Assembly: GCA_024236415.1 (NCBI GenBank)
Contig: JACKKN010000001.1
Location: 62,001-126,000, forward strand
DNA length: 64,000 nt
Reading direction: 5' to 3'
DNA from: Hyphomicrobiales bacterium
Lineage (GTDB): Bacteria; Pseudomonadota; Alphaproteobacteria; Rhodospirillales; JACKKN01
A program made the translations under genes and the position numbers. Below are positions 17,688-25,801 of this stretch, one piece after another; the first letter of the stretch is position 1; each line of letters begins with the position of its first letter. The notes below the pieces were generated by a model, which did no database searches, was not told where the DNA came from, and was given only the letters and a program-made list of their open reading frames with translations.

Positions 17688-18185
17688 TCAGGAAAACACC
17701 TCGTCCTCCATCCGCGCCAGGGACTTGGTCAGCTCGAACATGCGCTTGCGCACGGCCGGGTCGGTGATGCGGTAATAGGCGCGCACCAGTTCCAGGGTCT
17801 CGCGGCGGGCCAGGGGGTCGTTGTCCATGGGCGCCTGGCCCTGGTCCTCCAGGCCGCGGGTGAACCGGCCCTCGTGGGTCTTCAGCTCGTCCGGCAGGTC
17901 GTCGAAGAAGAACGACACCGGGACGTCGAGGATGCTGCTCAACTCATACAGGCGGCTGGCGCCGATGCGGTTGGCGCCGCGCTCGTACTTCTGGATCTGC
18001 TGGAAGGTCAGGCCCACGGCCTCGCCCAGCTTCTCCTGGCTCATGCCCAGCAGGGTCCGGCGCAGGCGCACGCGGCCGCCCACGTGCACGTCCACGGGAT
18101 TGGGAACGCCGGGGGGCAGTCGTTCGACCTTGTGGGATGTCTTCGGGGGGCGGCCTCGTTTCTTTGTCGGCGTTGGGCTTGTCAT
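17688..18185 (-). CDS. XRE-family helix-turn-helix regulator
   Basis: 165 residues. It opens with a basic AT-hook-like KKRGRPPK, then a Cro/CI helix-turn-helix (about 38-92: VRLRRTLLGMSQEKLGEAVG, LTFQQIQKYERGANRIGASR, LYELSSILDVPVSFFF). The C-terminal part (about 100-165) is helical, with a run RRETLELVRAYYRITDPAVRKRMFEL. This protein type is common between lnt and metK in alphaproteobacteria and resembles regulators that bind their own or the metK promoter; its targets here are unknown. A good promoter lies at 18284-18312. Confidence 0.85.
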   Translation of the reverse strand: MTSPTPTKKRGRPPKTSHKVERLPPGVPNPVDVHVGGRVRLRRTLLGMSQEKLGEAVGLTFQQIQKYERGANRIGASRLYELSSILDVPVSFFFDDLPDELKTHEGRFTRGLEDQGQAPMDNDPLARRETLELVRAYYRITDPAVRKRMFELTKSLARMEDEVFS

Positions 18186-18283
18186 GTCGGTTCCAAGGGT
18201 CAGAGGTTCAGGAATCGGTTTCCCGGGATGCGCGACCTTCCCCTCGCCTGCCCAGCGCCGGCCCGCCCCGCGTGTGGTGGGGA

Positions 18284-18312
18284 CGATAAGTGATGGCCTT
18301 TAAATTCGTCAA
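18284..18312 (-). promoter_or_regulatory. Promoter of the xre-metK region
   Basis: On the minus strand TTGACG (18307-18312) and TTATCG (18284-18289) are exactly 17 bases apart inside an AT-rich patch, about 100 bases upstream of the XRE regulator start. Confidence 0.6.
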
Positions 18313-18378
18313 TACATTTACCCGGATTCAGGACAACAAAAAATTGTAATAACCCACCTGTCCCGCCCCCTGGAACAA

Positions 18379-19956
18379 TCACCCGTTTGCGGCGGTCCGG
18401 CGCCGCGCCAGCCACAAACCCAGGGCCGCCGCCAGCACCACCAGGGGCGCCAAAACGCCGTTGCCCCAGCGGGCGAACGGGGTGCCGCCGGGCAGGTCCC
18501 GCGGCAGGCCGCTGTCCAGCACGCCCGATTCCTGCAGCGGCAGGGCGGACAGGGTGCGGCCCAGGGGATCGACCACCGCCGAGATGCCGGTGTTGGCCAC
18601 CCGCACCAGGGGCAGGCCCTCTTCGACCGCGCGCAGGCGGGTCGCCGCCAGGTGCTGGTACGGCCCCGGCGAGCGGCCGAACCAGGCGTCGTTGGTGATG
18701 TTCAGCAGCCATTTCGGCCGCCGCGCCGGGTCGGTCACGGCGGCCGGGAAGATGGCCTCGTAGCAGATCAGCGGCCCCACCGGCGGCAGGCCCGGGACGT
18801 CCAGGGTGCGCGGGCCGGCGCCGCGCGAGAAGTCGGTGCGCCCGGCGGTGATCTTGGCGATGTCCAGGTACTGGCGGAACGGCACGTATTCGCCGAACGG
18901 CAGCAGGTGGAACTTGTCGTAGGTGGCCAGGATGGCGCCGTCGCGGGCCAGGGCGAACAGGCTGTTCCACACCTGGAACGGCGCCGTCCGGTCGTCGGGC
19001 ATGCGCAGGCCGCCGGTCAGCAGGGCGCCGCCGGGCGGCGCCGCCCGGGCCGCCAGGGCGCGGGCCGCCGGGTCGCGGTTGACGAAGGCCGGGACCATGG
19101 TCTCGCCCCAGATCACGTGGGTCGGCGGCGGCGCGCCCGGCGCCGGCGCCGCCAGGCTCATCTCCACCTGGCGCTCGACGTGGCCGCGGCGCAGGTCGCC
19201 GGCCCATTTCAGGCGCTGCGGGATGTTGGGCTGCACCAGGCGCAGGCGCACGCCGTCCACGAACTGGGTGGGCGCCAGGGCCAGGCGCAGGGCCCCGCCG
19301 CCCCAGGCCAGCACCAGCACCGCCACGGCCGCGGCCAGGCCGCGCCGCGCCGCCGCCGTGCCCGGCAGCACCGCCGGCGCCGCCGCCAGGATCACCGTGA
19401 CCAGGCTGAGGCCATAGGCGCCGACCGCGGCGGCGGGCTGCACCATGGCGTCGGAGAAGGCCCAGACGGTGCCGGCCAGGTTCCACGGGAAGCCGGTGAA
19501 GGCCCACCCGCGCACCCATTCGAAGGCGGTCCAGGCGGCGGCCAGGACCAGCACCTGCCCCCAGCCGGGGCGCGGCGCCAGCAGGCGGGTGGCCAGCAGG
19601 GTCAGGCCGCAGAACACGGCCATGCCGGCGCCCAGGCCGAACACCGAGAACGGGATCATCCAGGCGTACTTCTCGGGCTCCACCATCATGGCGAAACCGA
19701 TCCAGTAGAACCCGGCCGTGAAGTAGCCGAACCCGAACCACCACCCGGCGCCGAAGGCGGCCAGGCGCCCGGGCCGGCCGTTCAGGATCCAGACCAGGCC
19801 GGGCAAGGCCAGCCACAGCAGCGGCACCAGGTACAGGGGCGGCAGGGCCAGGGCCGCCAGCAGGCCCAGCAGGGCCAGGGTGCCGCGCCGGCGCCAGCCG
19901 CCCAGGCCCGACACCCGGTCGCGCCAGCGGCCGACCCGGTCCAGCGCCCCGGTCAC
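18379..19956 (-). CDS. lnt: Apolipoprotein N-acyltransferase
   Basis: About 525 residues from the GTG at 19954-19956, which overlaps the ybeY stop as GTGA. An N-terminal membrane part (about six helices in residues 25-215, including the signature FTGFPWNLAG) is followed by a periplasmic nitrilase domain (about 230-490). The catalytic triad regions are THVIWGETMVP (Glu), YDKFHLLPFGEYVP (Lys) and GPLICYEAIFP (Cys). A final helix (LAPLVVLAAALGLWLARRR) follows. It adds the third acyl chain to lipoproteins. In many alphaproteobacteria a CorC/TlyC gene sits between ybeY and lnt; it is absent here. Confidence 0.95.
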   Translation of the reverse strand: MTGALDRVGRWRDRVSGLGGWRRRGTLALLGLLAALALPPLYLVPLLWLALPGLVWILNGRPGRLAAFGAGWWFGFGYFTAGFYWIGFAMMVEPEKYAWMIPFSVFGLGAGMAVFCGLTLLATRLLAPRPGWGQVLVLAAAWTAFEWVRGWAFTGFPWNLAGTVWAFSDAMVQPAAAVGAYGLSLVTVILAAAPAVLPGTAAARRGLAAAVAVLVLAWGGGALRLALAPTQFVDGVRLRLVQPNIPQRLKWAGDLRRGHVERQVEMSLAAPAPGAPPPTHVIWGETMVPAFVNRDPAARALAARAAPPGGALLTGGLRMPDDRTAPFQVWNSLFALARDGAILATYDKFHLLPFGEYVPFRQYLDIAKITAGRTDFSRGAGPRTLDVPGLPPVGPLICYEAIFPAAVTDPARRPKWLLNITNDAWFGRSPGPYQHLAATRLRAVEEGLPLVRVANTGISAVVDPLGRTLSALPLQESGVLDSGLPRDLPGGTPFARWGNGVLAPLVVLAAALGLWLARRRTAANG

Positions 19957-20441
19957 GGCGCCGCGTCCTCGGCGTAGGGGTCGGCGACCCCCAGGCCGGC
20001 CAACACGCGCACCTCCAGGGCCTCCATCCCGGCCGCCTCGGCGGCGTCCCCGTGGTCGTGGCCCAAAAGGTGCAGGACCCCGTGCACGACCAGGTGGCAC
20101 AGGTGGTCGGCCAGGGGCTTGCCGTCCCGTTCGGCCTCGCGGCGCAGGGTCTCCAGGGCCAGCACCACGTCGCCCAGCAGGTCGTCCTCACCGGCCGGGA
20201 AGGACAGCACGTTGGTGGGCTTGTCGATGCCGCGGTAGCGGCGGTTCAGGTCGTGGACGAAGGCGTCGTCGGCCAGCACCACGCAGACCTCGGCTTCGGG
20301 CCCGGCGCCGGACCCGTCCGCGGCGGCGGCGGCGAAGGCCGCGGCGGCGGCCGCCCGGCACAGGTCCGCGGCCCCGGGCAAGGCGTCGTCCCAGCCCGGG
20401 GCGCGCAGGTCCACGTCCGTGTGCAGGGCGGGGGTCGACAC
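19953..20441 (-). CDS. ybeY: Endoribonuclease YbeY (rRNA maturation factor)
   Basis: 162 residues from a GTG at 20439-20441, eleven bases after phoH, with a G-rich site (GAGGGGG) upstream. The metal-binding motif HGVLHLLGHDH (H120, H124, H130) is complete, preceded by the family segment NRRYRGIDKPTNVLSFP. YbeY is a single-strand-specific RNase needed for 16S 3' end maturation and ribosome quality control. It overlaps lnt by four bases. Confidence 0.96.
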   Translation of the reverse strand: MSTPALHTDVDLRAPGWDDALPGAADLCRAAAAAAFAAAAADGSGAGPEAEVCVVLADDAFVHDLNRRYRGIDKPTNVLSFPAGEDDLLGDVVLALETLRREAERDGKPLADHLCHLVVHGVLHLLGHDHGDAAEAAGMEALEVRVLAGLGVADPYAEDAAP

Positions 20442-20452
20442 GGCCGGCCCCC

Positions 20453-21463
20453 TCACCCGTTGTCGTCGGGCTTGCCGTCGGAGGTATAGCGGGCGCCGGC
20501 CTGGCGCCGCGTTTCGACCCGGTCGTAGGCGCGCACGATGGCGCTGACCAGGGGGTGGCGGACCACGTCCTCCTCGGTGAAGGCGACGCTGGCGATGCCG
20601 GGCAGGCCCGAGACGATCTCCAGCGCGTCGCGCAGGCCCGAGCGCACGCCGCGCGGCAGGTCCACCTGGCTCAGGTCGCCGGTCACCACCATGCGCGCGT
20701 TCTCGCCCAGGCGGGTCAGGAACATCTTCATCTGCACGGCGGTGGTGTTCTGGGCCTCGTCCAGGATGACGAACGCATTGGCCAGGGTGCGGCCGCGCAT
20801 GAAGGCCAGCGGCGCGACCTCGATCTCGCCGCTCTCCATGCGCTTGGCCACCTGGTCGCGGGGCATCATGTCGTGCAGGGCGTCGTACAGGGGCCGCAGG
20901 TAGGGGTCCACCTTCTCCTGCATGTCGCCGGGCAGGAAGCCGAGCTGCTCGCCGGCCTCCACCGCCGGGCGGGTCAGGATGATGCGGTCCACCGCGCCCT
21001 GGGTCAGCCGCTCCACCGCCTTGGCCACGGCCAGGTAGGTCTTGCCGGTGCCGGCCGGGCCGACGCCGAACACCAGGTCGTTGTCGTCGATGGCGCGCAG
21101 GTAGGCGGCCTGGCGCGGCGAGCGCGGCGAGATGTGGCGCTTGCGCGTGCGCACGGCCAGGTCGACGTCGGCCAGGCTGCCGTCGGCGGCGGTGACCATG
21201 CGCAGGGCCGCGTCGACCTCGTCGCGGGTCACCGGCAGGCCCCGCTCCAGGCGGGCGTACAGGCCGTTCAGGGCCTCGCGCGCCGCGTCCACCGAGTCGC
21301 CGGGGCCCGAGATGGTGATCGCGTTGCCGCGGGTGCGGATGACCACGTCCAGCTTCTGCTCGATGCGGGCCAGGTGCTCGTTGTGGGACCCGAACAGGGG
21401 GATCACCAGGGCGTTGTCGGCGAATTCCAGGCGCAGGTCGCCGCCGTTGCCGGCGCCGCTCAC
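20453..21463 (-). CDS. phoH: PhoH family protein (PhoH-like ATPase)
   Basis: 336 residues from the GTG at 21461-21463, overlapping the miaB stop as GTGA. An N-terminal KH-like segment (about 20-85) precedes the ATPase core with Walker A GVGPAGTGKTYLAVA, the PAVEAGEQLGFLPGD motif, Walker B FVILDEAQNTT and VTGDLSQVDLP. PhoH-like proteins are predicted RNA helicase/ATPases that act with YbeY and MiaB in RNA metabolism; their exact reaction is unsettled. It is placed in the usual miaB-phoH-ybeY order. Confidence 0.94.
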   Translation of the reverse strand: MSGAGNGGDLRLEFADNALVIPLFGSHNEHLARIEQKLDVVIRTRGNAITISGPGDSVDAAREALNGLYARLERGLPVTRDEVDAALRMVTAADGSLADVDLAVRTRKRHISPRSPRQAAYLRAIDDNDLVFGVGPAGTGKTYLAVAKAVERLTQGAVDRIILTRPAVEAGEQLGFLPGDMQEKVDPYLRPLYDALHDMMPRDQVAKRMESGEIEVAPLAFMRGRTLANAFVILDEAQNTTAVQMKMFLTRLGENARMVVTGDLSQVDLPRGVRSGLRDALEIVSGLPGIASVAFTEEDVVRHPLVSAIVRAYDRVETRRQAGARYTSDGKPDDNG

Positions 21464-22896
21464 GCCCGCAGCCTCGCCGGGTCGGCGGGGAACGAGACCG
21501 GCAGGTCGGCGCCGGCGGCCAGGACGCCGGACAGGGTGCCGGACAGGCTGTTGGCGTGGGCACCGTCGATGCGCAGGTCGACGATCTCGCCCATCAGGCC
21601 CTCGGGCGCGTCCACGTGCACCGCCTGCATGAACGGGCTGCGCCCCACCAGCTGGCCGCCGTGGCGGCCGTGGCGGTCCAGCAGCACCGGCAGCACCGAG
21701 CCGACGCAGGCGTCGTTGAAGGCCACCTGCTGGGCGTTCAGCAGGTCCTGCAGCTCGGCCAACCGTTCCGCCTTCACCGCCTCGGGCACCTGGTCCTCCA
21801 GGGCCGCCGCCGGGGTGCCCGGGCGCGGGCTGTACTTGAACGAATAGGCCTGGGCGTAGCCGACCTGGCGGGCCAGGTCCAGGGTGGCGCGGAAGTCGGC
21901 GTCGGTCTCGCCGGGGAAGCCGACGATGAAGTCCGACGACAGGGCCAGGTCGGGCCGGGCCGCGCGCAGCCGGTCCACCAGCCGGCGGTAGTCGTCGGCG
22001 CCGTGGCGCCGGTTCATGGCCGCCAGCACCCGGTCCGAGCCGGACTGCACGGGCAGGTGCAGGAACGGCATCAGCTCGGGCACGTCGCGGTGGGCGGCGA
22101 TCAGGTCGTCGTCCATGTCGGCCGGGTACGAGGTGGTGTAGCGCAGCCGCCGGATGCCGTCGATCTCGGCCACGGCGGCGATCAGCCGGCCCAGGCGCCA
22201 TTCCGCCCCCCCGCCTCGGGCGCCGTCCGCCGCGCCGTGGTAGCAGTTGACGTTCTGGCCCAGCAGGGTGACCTCGCGCACCCCGGCGGCGGCCAGGCGC
22301 CGGGCCTCGGCCAGCACCGCGGCCGCCGGGCGCGAGAACTCGGCGCCCCGGGTGTAGGGCACGACGCAGAAGGTGCAGAACTTGTCGCAGCCCTCCTGCA
22401 CGGTCAGGAAGGCCGAGCGCCCGCCCGCCTCCGCCGTCGCCGCGGCACCGGTGGCCGGCAGGTGGTCGAACTTGTCCTCGGCCGGGAAGTCGGTGTCCAG
22501 CACAGCGCCGGCGCCGCGGCTGGCGCGGGCCACCATCTCGGGCAGGCGGTGGTAGGTCTGGGGCCCGAACACCATGTCCAGGAACGGCGCCCGGCGCAGC
22601 ATCTCGGCGCCCTCGGCCTGGGCCACGCAGCCGGCCACGGCCAGGATCATGGGCCCGTCGCCGGACTGCGCCCGGCGCTCCTTGACCCGGCGCAGGCGGC
22701 CCAGTTCGGAATAGACCTTCTCGGCCGCCTTCTCGCGGATGTGGCAGGTGTTCAGGATCACCATGTCGGCGTCCTCGGCGGTGTCGGCCGGGACGTAGCC
22801 CAGGGGCGCCAGGACTTCCGCCATGCGTGCGGAGTCGTAGACGTTCATCTGGCAGCCGTAGGTGCGGATATGGAGCTTCTTGGCCAAGGCACTCAC
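21460..22896 (-). CDS. miaB: tRNA-2-methylthio-N6-dimethylallyladenosine synthase
   Basis: About 478 residues from the GTG at 22894-22896 (start not certain; another in-frame GTG lies 14 codons upstream). The N-terminal UPF0004 domain has IRTYGCQMNVYD, ILNTCHIREKA and AVAGCVAQ supplying the three Cys of the auxiliary cluster. The radical-SAM motif is CDKFCTFCVVPYTRG. A TRAM domain is at the C-terminus (about 400-460). It adds methylthio groups to i6A37 of tRNAs. It follows fur by 84 bases and precedes phoH. Confidence 0.96.
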   Translation of the reverse strand: MSALAKKLHIRTYGCQMNVYDSARMAEVLAPLGYVPADTAEDADMVILNTCHIREKAAEKVYSELGRLRRVKERRAQSGDGPMILAVAGCVAQAEGAEMLRRAPFLDMVFGPQTYHRLPEMVARASRGAGAVLDTDFPAEDKFDHLPATGAAATAEAGGRSAFLTVQEGCDKFCTFCVVPYTRGAEFSRPAAAVLAEARRLAAAGVREVTLLGQNVNCYHGAADGARGGGAEWRLGRLIAAVAEIDGIRRLRYTTSYPADMDDDLIAAHRDVPELMPFLHLPVQSGSDRVLAAMNRRHGADDYRRLVDRLRAARPDLALSSDFIVGFPGETDADFRATLDLARQVGYAQAYSFKYSPRPGTPAAALEDQVPEAVKAERLAELQDLLNAQQVAFNDACVGSVLPVLLDRHGRHGGQLVGRSPFMQAVHVDAPEGLMGEIVDLRIDGAHANSLSGTLSGVLAAGADLPVSFPADPARLRA

Positions 22897-22980
22897 CCGG
22901 GGACCGGTCGATGGGCGACCGGAATTCGCCCGCCACACGGGCGCGACATAAGCCGTCCACCCATGGGAGTCAAGGCGGGC

Positions 22981-23403
22981 CTAGGAGTCCTTGTCGATCC
23001 GGACGCCATACAGTTCCAGCCGGTGGCCGACCAGGCGGAAGCCGTATTCCTTGGCGATCCGCTCCTGCAGGCGCTCGATCTCCTCGTTGCGGAACTCGAT
23101 CACCCGGCCCGACTGGATGTCGATCAGGTGGTCGTGGTGCTCGTCCGTGGCTTCCTCGTAGCGCGAGCGGCCGTCGCCGAAGTCGTGCCGCTCCAGGATG
23201 TTGGCCTCCTCGAACAGGCGGACGGTGCGGTACACCGTGGCGATGCTGATCTTGGGGTCGATCTCGGTGGCGCGCCGGTACACTTCCTCCACGTCGGGAT
23301 GGTCGGACGCATCGGACAGGACACGTGCGATCACGCGCCGCTGGCCCGTCATTTTCATACCTTTGTCGATGCACAGCTGCTCGATGCGGGAAACCGCTGA
23401 CAT
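22981..23403 (-). CDS. fur: Fur/Mur family metalloregulator
   Basis: 140 residues. The winged helix has KMTGQRRVIARVLSD and SIATVYRTVRLFEEANILER. The metal-binding core EATDEHHDHLIDIQSG is intact. The C-terminal CxxC pairs of gammaproteobacterial Fur are absent, as in alphaproteobacterial Fur/Mur proteins, which may sense manganese as well as iron. The ATG at 23401-23403 has GGAGAAG nine bases upstream, and a TATAGT -10-like box lies further upstream. It heads the fur-miaB-phoH run. It is a paralogue of irr at 3638. Confidence 0.93.
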   Translation of the reverse strand: MSAVSRIEQLCIDKGMKMTGQRRVIARVLSDASDHPDVEEVYRRATEIDPKISIATVYRTVRLFEEANILERHDFGDGRSRYEEATDEHHDHLIDIQSGRVIEFRNEEIERLQERIAKEYGFRLVGHRLELYGVRIDKDS

Positions 23404-23573
23404 GGGAACGCTTCTCCAGCCTGTTCGTTTTTCTTGGCGGACGACACTATAACGGAAGGTGGGACTTCCGCCTATCCCCGTTCAACCCCCCGATATTTGT
23501 TCGCGCCCAATGCAGGGCCGGCGCCGCCGGCCCCGCGATTGGACTCGCTATTGGTCCCGGGTCGGGACGTGGC

Positions 23574-23987
23574 CTAGGCGTCGCCGGAACGCGACTTGGT
23601 GCCCAGGCCGATCTTCTTCGCCAGCTTGCTGCGGTGGCGGGCGTAGTTGGGCGCCACCATGGGGTAGTCCGACGGCAGGCCCCATTTCTCCCGGTACTCC
23701 TCGGGCGTCATGTCGTAGGCCGTCTTCAGGTGGCGCTTCAGCATCTTCAGCTTCTTGCCGTCCTCGAGGCAGACGATGTGGTCCGGGAACACGGACCGCT
23801 TGACCGGGACGGCGGGACGCGGGCGCTCGGGCGCCGAGGAAGAGGCGCCCAGGCCGGACAGGGTCTTATAGACATCCTGGATGATGGTGGGCAGGTCACC
23901 AAGGGCAACGGTATTGTTGCCAACGTGCGCGGAAACGATTTCTGTCGTAAGTTCCAGTAACTCGTTTTGGTTGGGCTTCTCGCTCAT
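23574..23987 (-). CDS. mucR: MucR/Ros family transcriptional regulator
   Basis: 137 residues. The Ros/MucR zinc-finger region is visible as CLEDGKKLKMLKRHLKTAYDMTPEEYREKWGLP (quoted in parts: C73, D76 and H86 fit zinc ligands). The second His expected four residues after H86 is Ala90, so the zinc site looks incomplete. The N-terminus carries ELLELTTEIVSAHVGNNTV, the oligomerisation region. MucR proteins bind AT-rich DNA and silence genes in an H-NS-like way. The AT-rich divergent region upstream (23988-24073) is shared with the TusA-like gene and is a likely self-target. Confidence 0.9.
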   Translation of the reverse strand: MSEKPNQNELLELTTEIVSAHVGNNTVALGDLPTIIQDVYKTLSGLGASSSAPERPRPAVPVKRSVFPDHIVCLEDGKKLKMLKRHLKTAYDMTPEEYREKWGLPSDYPMVAPNYARHRSKLAKKIGLGTKSRSGDA

Positions 23988-24021
23988 TTAACGGGACTTC
24001 CTGCTGGCATCGGGTTTGTAT

Positions 24022-24046
24022 AGTATAAAGTGTCCTCCTATATAAT
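24022..24046. promoter_or_regulatory. AT-rich divergent promoter region between mucR and the TusA-like gene
   Basis: On the plus strand a perfect TATAAT lies at 24041-24046, 27 bases before the TusA-like start. On the minus strand TATACT overlaps the same island and faces mucR. The region is far richer in A and T than its surroundings. Confidence 0.5.
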
Positions 24047-24073
24047 TAACGGACCGAAAACAAGCAAGAACAA

Positions 24074-24352
24074 ATGATGGAAAATAGATGTGAAGAAAAC
24101 GGGAAGCCGAACATAGACTTCTACCTGGACATCACGCCGGAAGTCTGCCCGTTAACATTCGTGAAGACGAAACTGCTGCTGGAAAGAATGCAGCCGGGCC
24201 AAGTGGCGGAAGTCCGCCTGAAAGGCGGCGAGCCCCTGGAAAACGTGCCACGCTCGGTGCGCGAACATGGGCACGAGGTCCTCGCCCTGGAGGCGGAGGA
24301 ACCCGGCGGCGGCGTCGACACGCCGCACCGGCTGCTGATCCGGCGGGCCTGA
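24074..24352 (+). CDS. TusA-family sulfurtransferase-like protein
   Basis: 92 residues (possibly 91, from the adjacent second ATG). The TusA-like core is ITPEVCPLTFVKTKLLLERM, with Cys25-Pro26 in the place of the sulfur-carrying Cys, followed by EVRLKGGEPLENVPRSV and HEVLALEAE. The second proline of the classical CPxP motif is replaced by Thr. Family members relay persulfide sulfur to acceptor proteins in the cytoplasm. It is divergent from mucR and ends ahead of a large hairpin. No dsr, tus or sox partner is adjacent, so its role in a pathway is open. Confidence 0.8.
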   Translation: MMENRCEENGKPNIDFYLDITPEVCPLTFVKTKLLLERMQPGQVAEVRLKGGEPLENVPRSVREHGHEVLALEAEEPGGGVDTPHRLLIRRA

Positions 24353-24384
24353 GGTAAAGGCGGAAGCGGCGGTCCCGGAAAGGG

Positions 24385-24416
24385 CGACACCCCGGGAGGG
24401 GAGTCCCGGGGCGTCG
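24385..24416. terminator. Hairpin between convergent genes (possible bidirectional terminator)
   Basis: Arms CGACACCCCGGGA and TCCCGGGGCGTCG pair over 12 of 13 positions around a six-base loop. It lies between the convergent TusA-like and small membrane-protein genes. No T-tract follows on either side. Confidence 0.45.
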
Positions 24417-24456
24417 GCCTGCCCGCCCGCCCGGGGGGCGGACGCGCGGGCGGCGT

Positions 24457-24651
24457 TCAGGTCGGGCCCGTGGGGGAGACGGGGTCGGCGTGGCCGGTCG
24501 TGGTCTCGGGCGTGGTCCCGGGCGCGGTCCCGGCCGCATGGCCCGGCAGGGCGATCAGGCAGAGGGCCACGACGCAGGCCGCGATCAGGCCCAGGAACGC
24601 ACCCAGGTATCGTCTGAGCACATCCCTCCTGCTCCGATGCTGCGTCCGCAT
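24457..24651 (-). CDS. Small membrane-anchored protein of unknown function
   Basis: 64 residues. A basic N-terminus (MRTQHRSRRDVLRRY) precedes one hydrophobic helix (about 16-36, LGAFLGLIAACVVALCLIAL), then a Thr/Pro/Gly-rich tail. The ATG at 24649-24651 has a strong AAGGAGG about seven bases upstream, which argues that it is translated. I do not recognise a family. It could be a single-pass inner-membrane peptide or an exported peptide cleaved near GHAAG. It is convergent with the TusA-like gene. Confidence 0.55.
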   Translation of the reverse strand: MRTQHRSRRDVLRRYLGAFLGLIAACVVALCLIALPGHAAGTAPGTTPETTTGHADPVSPTGPT

Positions 24652-24900
24652 TCGGTGGCCTCCTTGCCCCTATGTCGCCCGTTCACCGATGATTGTTCGG
24701 GCGAATCGCCCATTGCAGACTAGGCGTTCGGCCGCCGCCGCGCATACCCAAATTGGGGAATTCGGTCAAACAGCGGATGCACATTGGTCGTATTTCGTTA
24801 ATATCGGCGGATTGGCCCGGCGCCGGCCCGGCCACCCAAGCGGCAAAGGGCCCCTGGACCGGCACGGATCGGGACGCGCGCAAGACACGGAACGGAACAC

Positions 24901-25801
24901 GTGGCCGAGGCCGATCGGGAAAGCGATCTGATACGGGGCATCTATGCCTTCGTCACCGAGCCGGAGTCCGGCGACGGCTGGCTCGACCTGTGGCAGGCCG
25001 AGGCGGACCGCCGCGCCGCCGCCGGCCTGCCGCCGGTGGGGCCGCGCCTGGCCGAGCACCTGGCCCGGGTCGGCGGCCTGCTGGAACGGTTGCAGTCGGG
25101 CGCCACGGCGGTGCCGCCGCCCGGCCGCGACGCCGTCGAGTTCGGCCTCGACCCCGGCGGCCGGCTGGTCGCCACCAGCGCCGCGGCGGCCGACATCCTG
25201 GGCCGCGCCGCCACCGCCCCGACGACCGCCGCCACCGTCGACGACCTGCCGTTCGACGCCGCGCCACCCGCGGCCGGCTGCGCCGCCTGGCCGCCCAGGC
25301 GGGCGCGGAGCCGGCGGCGCCCCGCCCTGGCGCCTGCTGCGCGCCGACCGCGACGGCGGCGGGGCGCCGGCGGTGCTGTTCGTGCGCGGCGCCGAGGCCG
25401 GCGCGGCCGGCGCCGCCGCCCTGACCGTGACCCTGATCGCCGCCCACTGGCCCGACGGCCTGGACGCCGCCCTGGCCCGGGCCTTCGCCTTCACCGGCGC
25501 CGAGGTCGAGATCCTGCGCCTGCTGGCCGGGGGCCTGCGGGTCAAGGACATCGCCGCCCGCCGCGGCCGCAGCGTCGACACCATCCGCACCCAGATCCGC
25601 TCCATGCTGGAGAAGTCCGAGACCGGCAGCCAGGACCAGCTGGTGCTGACCGCCCTGAACATGGCCGCCCACGTGGCAACGCCGGCGGTGCGGGGACGGC
25701 GGCGAGCGCGGCGCCGCCCCGGCCGTGGACGCCCTGACCCGCGAGGCGGCGGCGGCGGACGCGCCGCCGCCGCCGGCGCCGCCGGCATCGACGCCACCTG
25801 A
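24901..25801 (+). pseudogene. LuxR-type regulator with PAS-like domain, reading frame disrupted
   Basis: A GTG at 24901 begins MAEADRESDLIRGIYAFVTEP and a helical segment, then a PAS-like stretch (EFGLDPGGRLVATSAAAADI). Near 25260 coding moves to the third frame (TRGRLRRLAAQAGAEPAA), and near 25320 to the second frame (WRLLRADRDGGG onward). The latter carries a LuxR helix-turn-helix (TGAEVEILRLLAGGLRVKD, then IAARRGRSVDTIRTQIRSML). It stops at TGA 25799-25801, overlapping the next gene's proposed CTG. Each shift is explained by one missing base in GC-rich runs, so sequencing error is as likely as decay. It resembles the N-terminal and HTH parts of its downstream neighbour: a tandem paralogue. 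Confidence 0.65.

Noticed and set aside
24683..24883. Small minus-strand frame of 66 codons between the small membrane gene and the LuxR regulator
   Set aside because: No ribosome-binding site, no hydrophobic or conserved segment, and it covers a likely promoter region.
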